Positions 53,550-64,000 of a DNA stretch of 64,000 nt are shown here, piece after piece (the stretch's first letter is position 1; each line of letters starts with the position of its first letter). This stretch comes from Dastarcus helophoroides (Eukaryota > Arthropoda > Insecta > Coleoptera > Bothrideridae), in assembly GCA_028583605.1 (NCBI GenBank), contig CM053325.1:62097648-62161647 (forward strand). Reading direction: 5' to 3'. The notes beneath the pieces are model-generated. The model was not told where the DNA came from. It saw nothing but the letters and a program-made list of their open reading frames with translations, and ran no database searches. The position numbers and the translations under genes are program-made.

Positions 53550-56167
53550 TTGCCGAAAATTGATGAAGTCTCAACATTTATTATGGACAACAATGTTGCC
53601 TTCCTTGCTCTTACTGAGACTCATGTAACTGATAATATTTATAATAGTGAGTTGCATGTAAGTAACTACTCTTTAATTAGATGTGACTCGCACAGTCGTT
53701 TTACCGGTGGGGTAATATTCTATATCTTTAAATCTATTAATTTTACAACCATCATTAACACAAATATTAATAACCAAATCCGGATCCTGGATGTAACATT
53801 GATAATTGACAATACAACCTTTGCTATTATATGCTTATACAGATCTCCCTCTTCAAACAGATCAAATTTTTGCAATATATTGAGCCAACTAATGGACAAT
53901 TACAGCCATCTAAATAAAACTGATCTTGATGGGCGACTTTAATTTTGATGTATCGCGTGATGATTATAATACGAAACAGTTGATATCTCTTATGGACAAT
54001 TATAGACTTTGCCAAATTGTGAAAGCATATACAAGAGTCACTGCCACATCAAAAACTAAAATTGATCTGGTATTTACAAACCTGCATGCCATTTCTGCAT
54101 TAGTGTTGGATTCTCCTAAGTTTTCTGATCATAGTATCTACAAATACATCGTAAAATGAAACCTTATAACACTATTATATCATATGATAAAAATGAATAT
54201 GTAAGAAATCTCAAAAGTATCGATAATGCTGTGTTTCAAGATAAATTGCTTAGAAAAAATTGGATGAATAATCATCAAGTATGCATTGATCAACCGGTGG
54301 ACTGCTTATATAATAACGTTATATCTGTCCTAGATGAAATAGCCCCTATTAAATTAATGAAAAGATCTCAAAATAACAAAAAGTGGTACGCTGGTGAAAT
54401 AAGAGACCTCACAAGATTTAGAGATGATCTCTATCGAGTAGCTTCTGCAACAAACACTGGCTCTGACTGGGAAAAATACAGAAAAAGTCGAAACAAAGTT
54501 ACAAGCACTATCCAACGTAAAAAGAAGAATTATTATTCAAGAAAAATTGAAAACAGCACCGATCCCAAACATATGTGGAGAAATGTTAAAGAAGCTATCG
54601 GTGCCACGCAAATGTCACATCCAACAAAAATGACATTTGATGGCATTATAACCAAGACGAGGCAACAGTAGCCGAAAAATACAATGTCTTTGCGAGTCAA
54701 ACTATTATTGCATTAGTGAAATCTGATGGGAGACATTATAAAGACAAATATCCGTATAATGTTTTCAATAGCACTTATGGTGAACCATTTTCAATTGAGC
54801 CAGTTACACCCGAAGAAGTCAAAAAAGTTCTCAAAAGTATTAAAAAAGAAACGTCGACTGATGCAATCAATAATAAAATTATTTCAATGGGCGGTAATTT
54901 TCTTTTACTCAAAATTCCTGAAATTATCAATAAGTCTATTACCTCAAACGCTTTTCCGAAGAAATGGAAAGAATCTGTCATTACGCCAATACCAAAAGTT
55001 ACCAGTTCTGATGATCCATCTAATTATAGACCAATTAATACCCTACCGTACTTAGAAAAGGCGTTGGAAAGAATTGTGTATAATCAGATGCTGCAATTTA
55101 TTCAAAATAGTAATGTTCTTTCTCATTCCAAATTAGTCAGGATTTCGACAGGGGCACTCTTGAGAAAGCGCACTGCAGCTAACCGTCTCCAGATGGAAGA
55201 AATGGTTAGACAACCCTCGCCATCTAGTTTTAACCGTATTCTTGGATTTACGCCGTGCTTTTGAAACTATTAACAGAAAACTCCTTCTTGAAAAACTGCG
55301 ACTTATTGGTTTTGGCGATCCCGCGCTCCAATGGTTTAGCAGTTATCTAACATCCAGATATCAGGTTACTCCGATTAACAATTATGTTTCGACAAGTGCA
55401 GCTAACAATTTAGGTGTACCGCAGGGGTAGATATTAGGCCCACTGTTGTTTATTTTGTACATTAATGACATCGATCAGTGCACAGGCGACGACTGCTTCC
55501 TTAACCTATTTGCGGACGATACGCTCATATCAGTTGAAGAATCAGACTTTCAAAGAGGGGTAACTCGCATGAATGCAATTTTGGTGAACGTTAGTGAGTG
55601 GTTAAAAGTTAATGGTCTGATAATAAACGTGAAGAAGTCGAAAGTGATGTTAATGGGGAGCTCTAACGCGATGGCGGATAAAGTAAAGTTAAATGGAGAA
55701 TCTCTGGAGTTTGTCAACCAGATAAAGTATTTAGGAGTAACCATTGACAATGACTTAAACTTTAAAAAACACCTTAACAATACTGTGTTACAAATAAATG
55801 GTAAAGTTAAATACTTTATCAGAATATGTAAAAATTTAAATCTTCCTAATCGCCTTAAAGTTTTTAATACTTTAATTCGACCCTATTTTCATTACTGCCC
55901 AAGTATCTTGTTCTTTGCTAATAAATACCATTTAAAACAACTGCAGATACTGCAAAACAAATGTCATAGAGCAATATTGAAATGTAACGTTTATACACCA
56001 ATCGATCTGATGCTTGATTGTATGGGCTCACTGTCTGTACAACAATATTTGTTTTATCAAACCATGGTATTTATTTATAAAATTATTAAAGGATTGTTGC
56101 CAGAGTACTTAATGTACAATATAAGAAATGTTAACGAAGTACATAACTATGAAACACGTAACTGTAG

Positions 56168-56216
<49 letters not shown>

Positions 56217-56365
56217 CTGTTAGTAAAGATTCGACATATAGATCTTTATTTTATAAGGGTGTGTCTTTATTTAATAATCTGTCAAATGAAATAAAAAGTG
56301 CAAATAATTTGTCTAGCTTTAAGAGAAAGTTAGGTGCCTATGTTAAAATGAATGTTTCTTGTTAA
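53550..56365 (+). pseudogene. Retrotransposon ORF2 (endonuclease and reverse transcriptase), broken
   Basis: Endonuclease motifs LALTETHV, then after a frameshift at about 53935 MGDFNFDVS, and SDHS at about 54128. The RT region has NYRPINTLPYLEKALERIV, then after further frame breaks (about 54670, 55250) VPQG followed by a TAG stop at 55428 and ILGPLLFILYINDI, and LFADDTLISV with the catalytic ADD. A (TA)n run at 56169-56212 is inserted near the end and shifts or closes the frame; beyond it SLFNNLSNEIKSA and SSFKRKLGAYV read to a stop at 56365. At least four lesions; not functional. Confidence 0.88.
56169..56212. repeat. (TA)n microsatellite inside ORF2
   Basis: About 22 TA units replacing or expanding codons between TRNCSN and NTVSK; it encodes alternating Ile-Tyr before a stop. 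Confidence 0.95.
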
Positions 56366-56699
56366 AGAATAATGTTTTCCTGTAAAAATATGTATTATTT
56401 ATTTATACATTTAATAAACTAATATTATTATTATTATACGGTCCAATGCTACTTTACTATTAATATTATTATTGTCTAACTCTTCTAGCATTCTAACAAA
56501 GTAATTTAACAACAACGTTGCCCATTTATCTTAATTTAATTTCCAAATAAAAGCAGATGTGTGGGTAAGATGATAAAATTACTCGAAAGATATTCCTTTT
56601 CTAAAATTTATCTTTGACTTCTATAACCTGCAGTTTTGTATGAAAAATGCCCATAGAAAGTGCTCTATTTAAAGACATAGTTTGAAGTCAGCTGGAGAA

Positions 56700-58800
56700 A
56701 AACCTTTTTTTTAAAATTTTTTTCTAATTTCGATCAAATTCATCATTTAACTTTTATCTCAAATTTAAAATTTGCACCCGAACATTTAGAATTTGGATAT
56801 TCTTTCTAAATTCTGGAAGATTGGATGTTTTTTTTTAGGTTCAAGTTTCGCGTCCAATTGTTTTTCTAACTGGTAACAACTTCAATTCCCAAGTTTTTTG
56901 TTTTGGGCAATTTTGGGAATTATTGTTGCTGTCTGAATTCGCAATGTCGAAATGCATTTGATTCTTTCGAATTTCGAAAAAAAGTTTTTGCTATAAAGTT
57001 CTTTAACGTTTTTTTTGTAAGTTTTACCTTCAATCTTAAAATTTCGACCTTTTTTGGAAATTTTCAAATTGAATTAGATTTTTTGCTAAATGGGAAGTAT
57101 GTTAATACTTTTACTTTTTTTTTCTCAAAATTCAATGTTTGAAATCTTGGTACTTTAAACCCACCAATATTTTTTTAAACTTCGATTCTTTCTAGAAACC
57201 TAATAATTTCGCCAACATTTTTGTGAAAAACGTCAGATATCGAAATTCTGAACTTAATCTGGAGTTTTTTGAATTTGGAATTATAATTCGAAATGTCCAG
57301 AAAACTCTACATTTAGAGTGGACAAACTCGTTCTAAAAAAGTTTAATTACGACCCTATTTATACTTAAAAATAACCAAAATTCATTATTAAACATTTCTG
57401 AAAATATTAACTTTTTTAAAAACGTGAATTTCCGAACAAAATTAGGATATGTTAATTCTTAATGTGACCTGTTCGAACTCGAAATTTTTAGTTTTTTAAA
57501 TTCGAAATTTTAGAAATAAGTTGACATTTAGAATTACTCGCTAAATCCGAAGAAAAAAGAAGCCATAATTTTTGAAAAAAAAAAGGTTTCAAGTCAAAAT
57601 TTTCTAAAAAAAATCTATCATTTCGAAAAGATAAAATCTATTAACAAAAACTGATAACACTCAACATTTTTTGTTTTGAAACAAAATTCAAAAAATAAAC
57701 TTTGATATTTCCTGAAACTTTTAATGTTTTCTCAAAATGGGCAGGGGATTTTTTATAAATTAAATGTCTAGAAAGTCACAATATTTTGAAAAAGTCTAAA
57801 TTTTGAACCAGTGCTAATGTAAAAATTTTGAAAAATAAACTTAACTGATTAAGCTCATTTTTTTCTTCAAAATTTCGACTTTAATTTTGACATTTGTAAA
57901 CTAGTCGTAAAAAGTTGTAAAAATTTTAAAAATCAAGTTTTTCTAAAAATATGAATTTAAAGTTGAAATGTCGTGATTAAAAGTAAAATAAATTCTTAAT
58001 TAAAGTTGATATTTGATAACTAAGATAGAAATTTCAATATTTTTTTGGAAGTTTTCACTTGGAATTCGAATTTTGGAGAAAAAAGTCGAATTTGCGTCGA
58101 AATCGTAATCGAAATATAAACAAATCAACTTCATAACAAAAAATTTCGAATTAAGCTGATGGGTTAAGGTTATTAATAAAATCCTGAATTTTCCAACTTA
58201 AAAATGCTCAAGTTTTAGCGTAAAACTCGAAATTTATAAAAGAATCGACATTTTAGACATTTTTTTTAAAGTTCAATCGCCATGTTAGAAAAATTATAGA
58301 AGAAATTCATAAAAATAACTTATTAAAAAATATCTTCTCAAAATAATCGCCTATAAGATATTTTGATTTTTTAATAAAAGGCCTAACATTTAAAATTTTA
58401 TTCAAAAACCGAATTAAAAATTTAAATTTTTAAATTCCAAAACTGTAAAAGTATTACTACAAAATGCAAGTTTTTCTCAAAATTTGGTGTAAAATCTCGA
58501 AAAATCGCTTGTATAAATTTCCAGTTCTTCTCAAAATTTGAATTTTTTTTTCAAAATAGGGAATTGAAGCTTGAAAAACGTGCAAATTCAACATTATTTT
58601 AATAAAATTCAAAACGTAAGATTGAAATTTCAAATAAAAAAAAGAAATTTCAAGAAAAGTTTAAACTTTTCTAGAAACGAAATCTCAGATTTGAATGTCA
58701 AAATTTTGGAAGAAAATTCGAATGAGTTTAAGGTAAAAATTTTAAGGTTTAGGGTGAGAATTCGAGAATGAACTCGAAATTTTAAAACTTCTTCATTTGA
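56700..58800. repeat. GAAATTT-type degenerate repeat, block g
   Basis: Old, much diverged units (TCGAAATTTT, TTCGACTTT) in mixed orientation, filling the right third of the 7.3-kb hAT-like element. Confidence 0.7.
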
Positions 58801-59196
58801 TAATATTATACTCCTTCTGAATATCCTGAGTATAACCTAAAATCTATTATTTTTTCTAATTTCGATTGAGATATTAAAATGTTTTTTTTTTTGTTAATTG
58901 TTAGTTTTGGCCTTAGAGTATTTTACCTTTTTGGTGCCTCCTTTATCTTTCCTTTTTGCCCAATTTAACATTTTGCTCACCTTTTTACCTCGCTCGATTG
59001 TGCTTAAAATCCGGTCTCTAATAAAAAGAAATGGCGCCAAATTTGAAAAAAAAACATCCTTGCATTTCGGTCCGAAAACAAAATGATCCATTAAAAATGG
59101 TTTTTAAAAAGGTCGCACATCTGGAAAATTCAGTTCTATCTAGTGTGAAGCCAAAAAATTTCGCCCCCACCCCTTGGTTACAGGCCTGATCAGAGA

Positions 59197-59924
59197 CACA
59201 TTATCAAATATGATGATTAACCCCACCACCCAATTGGCAAAATTTTTTAATAATTCGACTTTTGTAATTTTTTTTAAACAATTTTTTGAAAAATTGTGGC
59301 CTCAACGTTGCGACAATTTCCGGAAAATTTGACTTGTTTCGAAAATTTTGAAAAAACTCGACAAAATACCATTCAATGGTCCCTCAACAAACCCTTAAAA
59401 TGTCGCTGACGTCGTAGTATTTGTAAGGTCAAGTGATGACGAAATAACTGGACTATACACAACATCGGTTCATGGAAGTTGATGTGAGCGCAACATTTTT
59501 TTATAGAAAAGGAGAATTTTGGTGAAACTGACTGGTCCTTGGTTATCTTTAAAAATTGAAACAGAAATATTGTCCCCTGAAACAAAGAAATATTAAAAAC
59601 ACAACAGAGGTTACTGGCTAACGCGTTTCGATAGCCAAGCTATCATTTTCAGGTGTTAGTATCTCGCTGAAGATGATAGCTTGGCTATCGAAACGGTTTA
59701 GCCGGTAACCCCTGTTGTGTTTTTTAATCTTTTTTGGTTTAAAGGGGATGGAATTAAAAAAATCTTAGAAACGACTACGTTAGAAAATTTCAATTATCGA
59801 GGTAAAAACCGAAATTTTGAGAAACAAGTTGAAATTTGAATGTTCCGGAATTTTTGTCTCTACAAAAATTCAGAATTTCAAAATATTGTTAAAAATGTCC
59901 GGATAAATTAATATTATTCTCAAC
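59197..59924. repeat. Decayed GAAATTT repeat with foldback MITE (copy 9)
   Basis: 59230-59370 and 59755-59900 carry GAAATTT-type units. Between them a complete family-F foldback (about 59518-59750) has both arms and a GCTGAAGATGATAGCTTGG / CTATCGAAACG centre. Confidence 0.75.
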
Positions 59925-60179
59925 ATTTATTTATTTATTTATTTATTTATTTACTCGTTCCAACAGACTTAAGTCTATAGTGGAAAAATACCTACATACT
60001 TAAAAATATAGCATGATAAAAATAAGAACCTAATAATTTAAATGGTATTACATAAAAAAAAAGAAAATGTATAACAAATAAAGAATCCTAATAAATAAAA
60101 ATAACAGAAATAAAAATAAAATAAAAGGAATCCAATAATTTGGTGTACAGAATTAATATTAATTTATTGAATAACAATA

Positions 60180-63059
60180 CTATGTAACTCTAAGTAACTG
60201 TCTTTTTATACGCGGAGAACTTAAATTGTCAAGAAATATATCTATGTTTTGCGGAAGGCTATTAGACAAGCGAATGCATCGAAACAATGGGCTGTTATAA
60301 TGGTGCAAAGTGGATGGGATAATATGAGAAAATGCCATGGGATAGCGTGTGTTAGGTCGCGGAACATGAAAGTCAATTTGTCGCAACAAATCCTCGGACC
60401 TTATTTTACCAGTAACAATTCTTTGAAAAAGTATTAAGCAGTGCATATTTCTGCGGCTGGTTAAAGGTACTTCATTGATCATATTTAGCAGCCACCAATA
60501 ATCACAGTTCCGCTCTGGATAATTTCCATACATTTTAAGAAATACATATTTTGCAAATTTCCTATTAATTCCTTCCAGCAGATTGTTGTAATTTTCATAG
60601 TAAGGACTCCAGACCTGACAACAGTACTCGAGTTTAGACCTTACTAGCGAATAATATAATGTTTTTATACAGTGAATGCTTGTGAAGCCTCTCGTGTTTC
60701 TAAATACAAAACCTAATACTTTTGTGGCTTGCCTCCAAACTTGTAAAATATGAGGTATAAATGTGAGCTGCGCATCCATAATAACTCCCAAATCAGTCAT
60801 TTGGGTGCATCTGTCAATAACTTGGCCCTCGATCAAATAATGACAATTTATAGGATTCTGAATCCTGGAGAAGGTTAATATTTTACATTTCTTTTTATTG
60901 AGTGCCAGTCCATTACAGTCACACCAACTTTGCAGAGAATCCAAATCATCTTGCAAAATAGAGCAATCATTTACGTTCGTTATTATTTTAGCAATTTTTA
61001 GGTCATCCGCGTATATAAAAGTTCTACATTTTAAACCTACAACTACATCATTAAAGAAGATATTAAACAATAATGGACCAAGGTTGGAACCTTGTCCTAC
61101 TCCGCTGGTTGGAAAGTAAGGGTTAGATCTAAATCCACCGTATGACACAATTTGTTGTTTATTGGTTATAGTCGATTTTATTAAATTAACTAACGAGCTA
61201 CTTAAACCAAATAGACGCAATTTCTTTAACAGTATACAATGATGAACTTTATCGAATGCTTTCGACAAATCTGTGTATATCGCATCAACTTGTAATCGCT
61301 TATCAAGAGCATTCGATACATATTGCGTAAATTCCATTAAGTTTGTAGTAGTCGATTTGCCGATTACGAATCCATGTTGTTCTGCTGTTAAATTAGAAAG
61401 ACTTGGATGATTTAATGCATCATATATAACACACTCGAAAAGTTTAGCGACATTCGACATCAATGCCACTGGTCTATAATTTTTTATATCCTCCCTATCG
61501 CCAGATTTGTGTATGGGTATGATGTATAAAGTTTTCCATTGGGTGGGAACCAAACAAGAATTTAAAATTAGATTAAAAATATGTTTCAATGGTAAGATCA
61601 GGAAATTGATGCAATCGACAATCAAAAAAGCCGGTAAATTATCGGTCCCAGTAACATTATTAGGTTTAATACGTTTAACAGCTTTTAAGATATCTACTTC
61701 ACATATTGTATTCAAGCTTAGATTAAGATTGTTAGCTATCTCGACATCAACATTGAGAGATGGACAGCAATTTTGCAGACAGTACTCACACCGGATTGTA
61801 CCAAGATCGACACACCCACTATCACACGAATGATTGGGTCCTTGCGCAAAGGTTGAAGAAAAATAATCCGCAAAACCATTAACGATGTCTTGCTCAGCTG
61901 TCAGTATCCTATCATCATAAAACATGAGTCCAGGCATGGTAGCGCCTTTCCTTTTTTGGTTAATGAATGACCAGAATTTTTTGGGATGAGCCTGTAAAGT
62001 ATTTTCAGAATTCTGGATAAACTGCTGAAATTCGATTCGACATTCATATTTAATTTCTCTTCTTAATTGCTTCAATAAATTAAGGTGGTATAGAGATTTC
62101 GATTTTCTGTAAATATTCCAGTGTTTATTCTTATTATGGATTTTCTGAATTATGCTTTTGGTGAACCAAACTGGATAATTTTTCTGACGACCTTTTTTCG
62201 AACATAACGGTACGTGCTGCACGAATATATCATGTAATTTGTTAAAAAACTGATCGCTTGCAATTTGAGGATCAGATATATCTAAAATTGATGTCCAGTT
62301 TATATTCGCTATAGATAGGTAGAGATCGACTAAATTCGCTTTATAAAAATTAAACCTTGGTAATGTCTCATTATTTATAAACCGCCTATCTGAGGTATCA
62401 CTAACGTGTACCGTGACTTGTAAAGTTGGGTGATGTATGTCTTTTGCTACTAGTGGATATTCGCCTTTATTCGTAGTCACTTTTAGATTTTCCGCAGTAA
62501 TAATTAGGTCCAATAATCTCTGGTTAGTATTCAGAATATTGTTATGTTGACAAAGATTATTTAGGGTAATAAACTGCAAGTAAGAATTATAAAGATTAGT
62601 AGTTCTGCCTTCAGATGTACATTCATACAATTCAGAAATATTGAAGTCTCCAATAATACATATATGCGAAGTAAAGTCAAGAGAAGTTTCCAGATAATCG
62701 AAAATTGTATTATATTCATTGATACCTAGCGAAGGAGGAATGTATAAAGCTATAATGCTGACTGAGAAACTATGATACTGCGCTTTAATCCCTACGAGTT
62801 CTATTGCTCGCACTGGAGATTCAATATCTAGCCTTGTAACGAAGGACTGATTTTTTAAAGCAATTAATACCCCTCCTCCTCGACCAAATTTCCTGTCTGC
62901 ACGGAATACTTGAAATTGTGAGGAAAATAATTCCTCGGATAAGACATCATCTTTTAACCACGTTTCTGCAAGTATTACAATGTCAGCATAACAACTGGAA
63001 CAATTAACAGAAAATTCATTGATTTTAGAATTTAAACCTCTCACATTTTGGTATATCAT
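60180..63059 (-). CDS. Retrotransposon ORF2: endonuclease and reverse transcriptase, intact 959 aa
   Basis: One uninterrupted frame. Apurinic-type endonuclease at about residues 1-215: YQNVRGLNSK (4-13), AETW (31-34), GDFN (137-140) and DIHHP (207-211) as the catalytic His motif. Reverse transcriptase at about 490-760: NYRPVALMSNVAKLFE (528-542), TDLSKAFDKVHH (596-607), GVGQGSNLGPLLFN (653-666) and IYADD (682-686), the catalytic Asp pair. The C-terminal part has a conserved LEYCCQVWSP motif typical of jockey/CR1-like elements. It copies the element's RNA at a nicked target site. Absence of stops suggests recent arrival. The first Met is unclear, since the frame begins within the endonuclease's first strand; a few N-terminal residues may be missing. 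Confidence 0.95.
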   Translation of the reverse strand: MIYQNVRGLNSKINEFSVNCSSCYADIVILAETWLKDDVLSEELFSSQFQVFRADRKFGRGGGVLIALKNQSFVTRLDIESPVRAIELVGIKAQYHSFSVSIIALYIPPSLGINEYNTIFDYLETSLDFTSHICIIGDFNISELYECTSEGRTTNLYNSYLQFITLNNLCQHNNILNTNQRLLDLIITAENLKVTTNKGEYPLVAKDIHHPTLQVTVHVSDTSDRRFINNETLPRFNFYKANLVDLYLSIANINWTSILDISDPQIASDQFFNKLHDIFVQHVPLCSKKGRQKNYPVWFTKSIIQKIHNKNKHWNIYRKSKSLYHLNLLKQLRREIKYECRIEFQQFIQNSENTLQAHPKKFWSFINQKRKGATMPGLMFYDDRILTAEQDIVNGFADYFSSTFAQGPNHSCDSGCVDLGTIRCEYCLQNCCPSLNVDVEIANNLNLSLNTICEVDILKAVKRIKPNNVTGTDNLPAFLIVDCINFLILPLKHIFNLILNSCLVPTQWKTLYIIPIHKSGDREDIKNYRPVALMSNVAKLFECVIYDALNHPSLSNLTAEQHGFVIGKSTTTNLMEFTQYVSNALDKRLQVDAIYTDLSKAFDKVHHCILLKKLRLFGLSSSLVNLIKSTITNKQQIVSYGGFRSNPYFPTSGVGQGSNLGPLLFNIFFNDVVVGLKCRTFIYADDLKIAKIITNVNDCSILQDDLDSLQSWCDCNGLALNKKKCKILTFSRIQNPINCHYLIEGQVIDRCTQMTDLGVIMDAQLTFIPHILQVWRQATKVLGFVFRNTRGFTSIHCIKTLYYSLVRSKLEYCCQVWSPYYENYNNLLEGINRKFAKYVFLKMYGNYPERNCDYWWLLNMINEVPLTSRRNMHCLILFQRIVTGKIRSEDLLRQIDFHVPRPNTRYPMAFSHIIPSTLHHYNSPLFRCIRLSNSLPQNIDIFLDNLSSPRIKRQLLRVT

Positions 63060-63199
63060 GATTATTTCAGAGTTAGATATTTTCGTACTTGATCGTTTTT
63101 TATAGTCACAATTTTCACAATTAAAGAAGGTAGTGGTTTTATTACAGATGCTACGGGTATTTTGATAATATACATTCGAATACGTACTGTTGGATCCTA

Positions 63200-63538
63200 T
63201 CAGTTTAAATCTTTCAGTTTGTTTACAACAATGCGGGGTACACCACGAATATATTTAATAGAGAGTCCAGTTTCACCGTTCGCTTTTCTGGTATCAAGTT
63301 GCGCTTTAAGTTTCCGGTAATCGTCAATTTCCCTAGGAGTGCGATCAGGCGAGATGATGATATTCTGTTGCTTATATCGAGGACTATTTCTGATTCCTTT
63401 TAGTATAGATGCGACTAACTCCTCATTTTCCAGGCTAATTTTGATCGGTCGAGGTTTCACAGAGTTTGGGTTGAATTTACCAATTCTTATGGATTTCGGT
63501 ATATTTGGGCTGTTATCTTTGAGTGACATTGAGCTCAA
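63200..63538 (-). CDS. Retrotransposon ORF1, C-terminal part
   Basis: Encodes about 112 aa ending GETGLSIKYIRGVPRIVVNK. The stretch IIISPDRTPREIDDYRKLKA and the closing KYIRG-PRIV are like the C-termini of ORF1 proteins from insect CR1/jockey-like elements. The N-terminal zinc-finger part is missing because of the 5' truncation. It ends 141 bp before ORF2. Confidence 0.7.
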   Translation of the reverse strand: MSSMSLKDNSPNIPKSIRIGKFNPNSVKPRPIKISLENEELVASILKGIRNSPRYKQQNIIISPDRTPREIDDYRKLKAQLDTRKANGETGLSIKYIRGVPRIVVNKLKDLN

Positions 63539-63579
63539 AAAATCTTTAACACTGTTTATGTCATTGTTACTTTTTTATC

Positions 63580-64000
63580 AAAAGATGTACCAAATTTCGA
63601 AAAAACGGCGAAGTTTGATGAACAAGCCGAAATTTGCAGAAAGTCGAATTGAAAAAAAAAGTCGAAATATTCAGAAACCGTCAAATTTTGAGAAATGACG
63701 GAATTTATGACCAATTTTGAGATAAAAACTCGAAATTTTGAGAGTCTCATTTGGACAAAATGGGTCGAAATTTAAAATAAATTCTAAATTCCCCAAAAAA
63801 GAGAAATTTTGTGAAAAAAGACGGATTTTGTGAAAAAAAAGGTCGAAATTTCCAGAAAACGTCGAAATTTCAAGAGACTTTTCAGGAATAATGGAAATTA
63901 TACAAATTCGAAAAGAAGAAGAAGAAAAAAGAATTCGAAATTCACTAGCAAGAGTCAAATTTTGTCGAAATTTCGAATTGCGAATTTTAAGGAAACTTCC
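63580..64000. repeat. GAAATTT-type repeat, block i (runs off window)
   Basis: Units such as GGTCGAAATTTCCAGAAAA continue to the window end, the same family as block b but less regular. Confidence 0.8.

Larger units (their letters stand above)
51980..56440 (+). mobile_element. Non-LTR retrotransposon (jockey/CR1-like), decayed
   Basis: Near full length: 5' UTR, ORF1 and ORF2 in order, ending near AATAAACTAATATTATTATT, a short ATT tail instead of poly(A). Both ORFs are broken. The clade is not resolved; a zinc-finger ORF1 with CCHC knuckles plus endonuclease-RT ORF2 fits the jockey superfamily, including CR1/L2-like groups. Confidence 0.85.
51916..59188. mobile_element. hAT-like element (7.3 kb), TSD ATCAGAGA, with nested retrotransposon and satellite
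   Basis: ATCAGAGA at 51908-51915 and 59189-59196 flanks ends CAGGCCCGTAACCAGGG and, inverted, CAGGCCTGTAACCAAGG. Inside are a decayed non-LTR retrotransposon (about 51980-56440) and GAAATTT-type repeat (56700-58800). No hAT transposase frame, so non-autonomous. Confidence 0.87.
59925..63560 (-). mobile_element. Non-LTR retrotransposon, 5'-truncated, (AAAT)n tail
   Basis: On the minus strand: end of ORF1 (63538-63200), intact ORF2 (63059-60180), about 225 bp of 3' UTR, and a 3' tail of AAAT repeats (TTTA on plus at about 59925-59953). GAAATTT repeat lies on both sides, so it inserted into such an array. The 5' truncation near 63560 is usual for target-primed integration. Confidence 0.9.

Overview
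This is AT-rich nuclear DNA from an animal, most probably an insect. All six host genes have spliceosomal GT-AG introns, one encodes an insect-expanded MADF-BESS protein, and the transposons include DD41D Tc1/mariner-like elements with a DUF4817-like N-terminus plus jockey/CR1-like non-LTR retrotransposons. The order cannot be fixed from the sequence; a beetle would fit. Most of the window is mobile and tandemly repeated DNA, often nested.

Host genes, left to right: first exon of a RELCH-like LisH gene (minus, 553-777), with its promoter and exon triplicated in tandem; a two-exon TMEM170 homologue (minus, 6555-8123), conserved in sequence but with short exons; CFDP1/Yeti, a BCNT-domain SWR1/SRCAP subunit (plus, 13149-21419), whose last intron holds a 5.4 kb transposon full of satellite; a MADF-BESS gene (minus, 22457-23969); a three-exon THAP/P-transposase-derived gene of 265 aa (minus, 25333-26689), whose first exon is hidden on the minus strand; and the first two coding exons of a p130CAS/BCAR1 homologue (plus, 29888-29923 and 44696-44839), split by a 14.8 kb intron made of transposons and satellite.

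Repeat landscape: (i) a roughly 20-bp A/T repeat, near consensus GTCGAAATTTCGAGAAAAAA, forms blocks at 8.9, 15.9-20.4, 23.2, 36.4-39, 45.7, 56.7 and 63.6 kb; three of the largest blocks lie inside elements with hAT-like terminal inverted repeats and 8-bp target duplications. (ii) A 240-bp satellite with a variable 21-bp subrepeat fills 30.3-34.3 kb. (iii) Nine pieces of one foldback MITE family are scattered throughout. (iv) Two DD41D elements are present, one arranged as a 1.27 kb-armed palindrome. (v) Two non-LTR elements are present: a decayed one nested in a 7.3 kb hAT-like element, and a 5'-truncated one with an uninterrupted 959-aa ORF2. (vi) Several hAT-type MITEs have clear 8-bp duplications, including two miniature elements of only 32 and 37 bp.

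The genes form no operon or pathway; they are unrelated housekeeping, adaptor or DNA-binding genes in a transposon-rich setting. The most notable signals are the satellite-bearing hAT-like elements, the miniature 8-bp-TSD elements, the triplicated RELCH first exon, the KP-repressor-like THAP protein, and a hairpin module shared by five otherwise different MITEs that resembles a hammerhead-ribozyme core.
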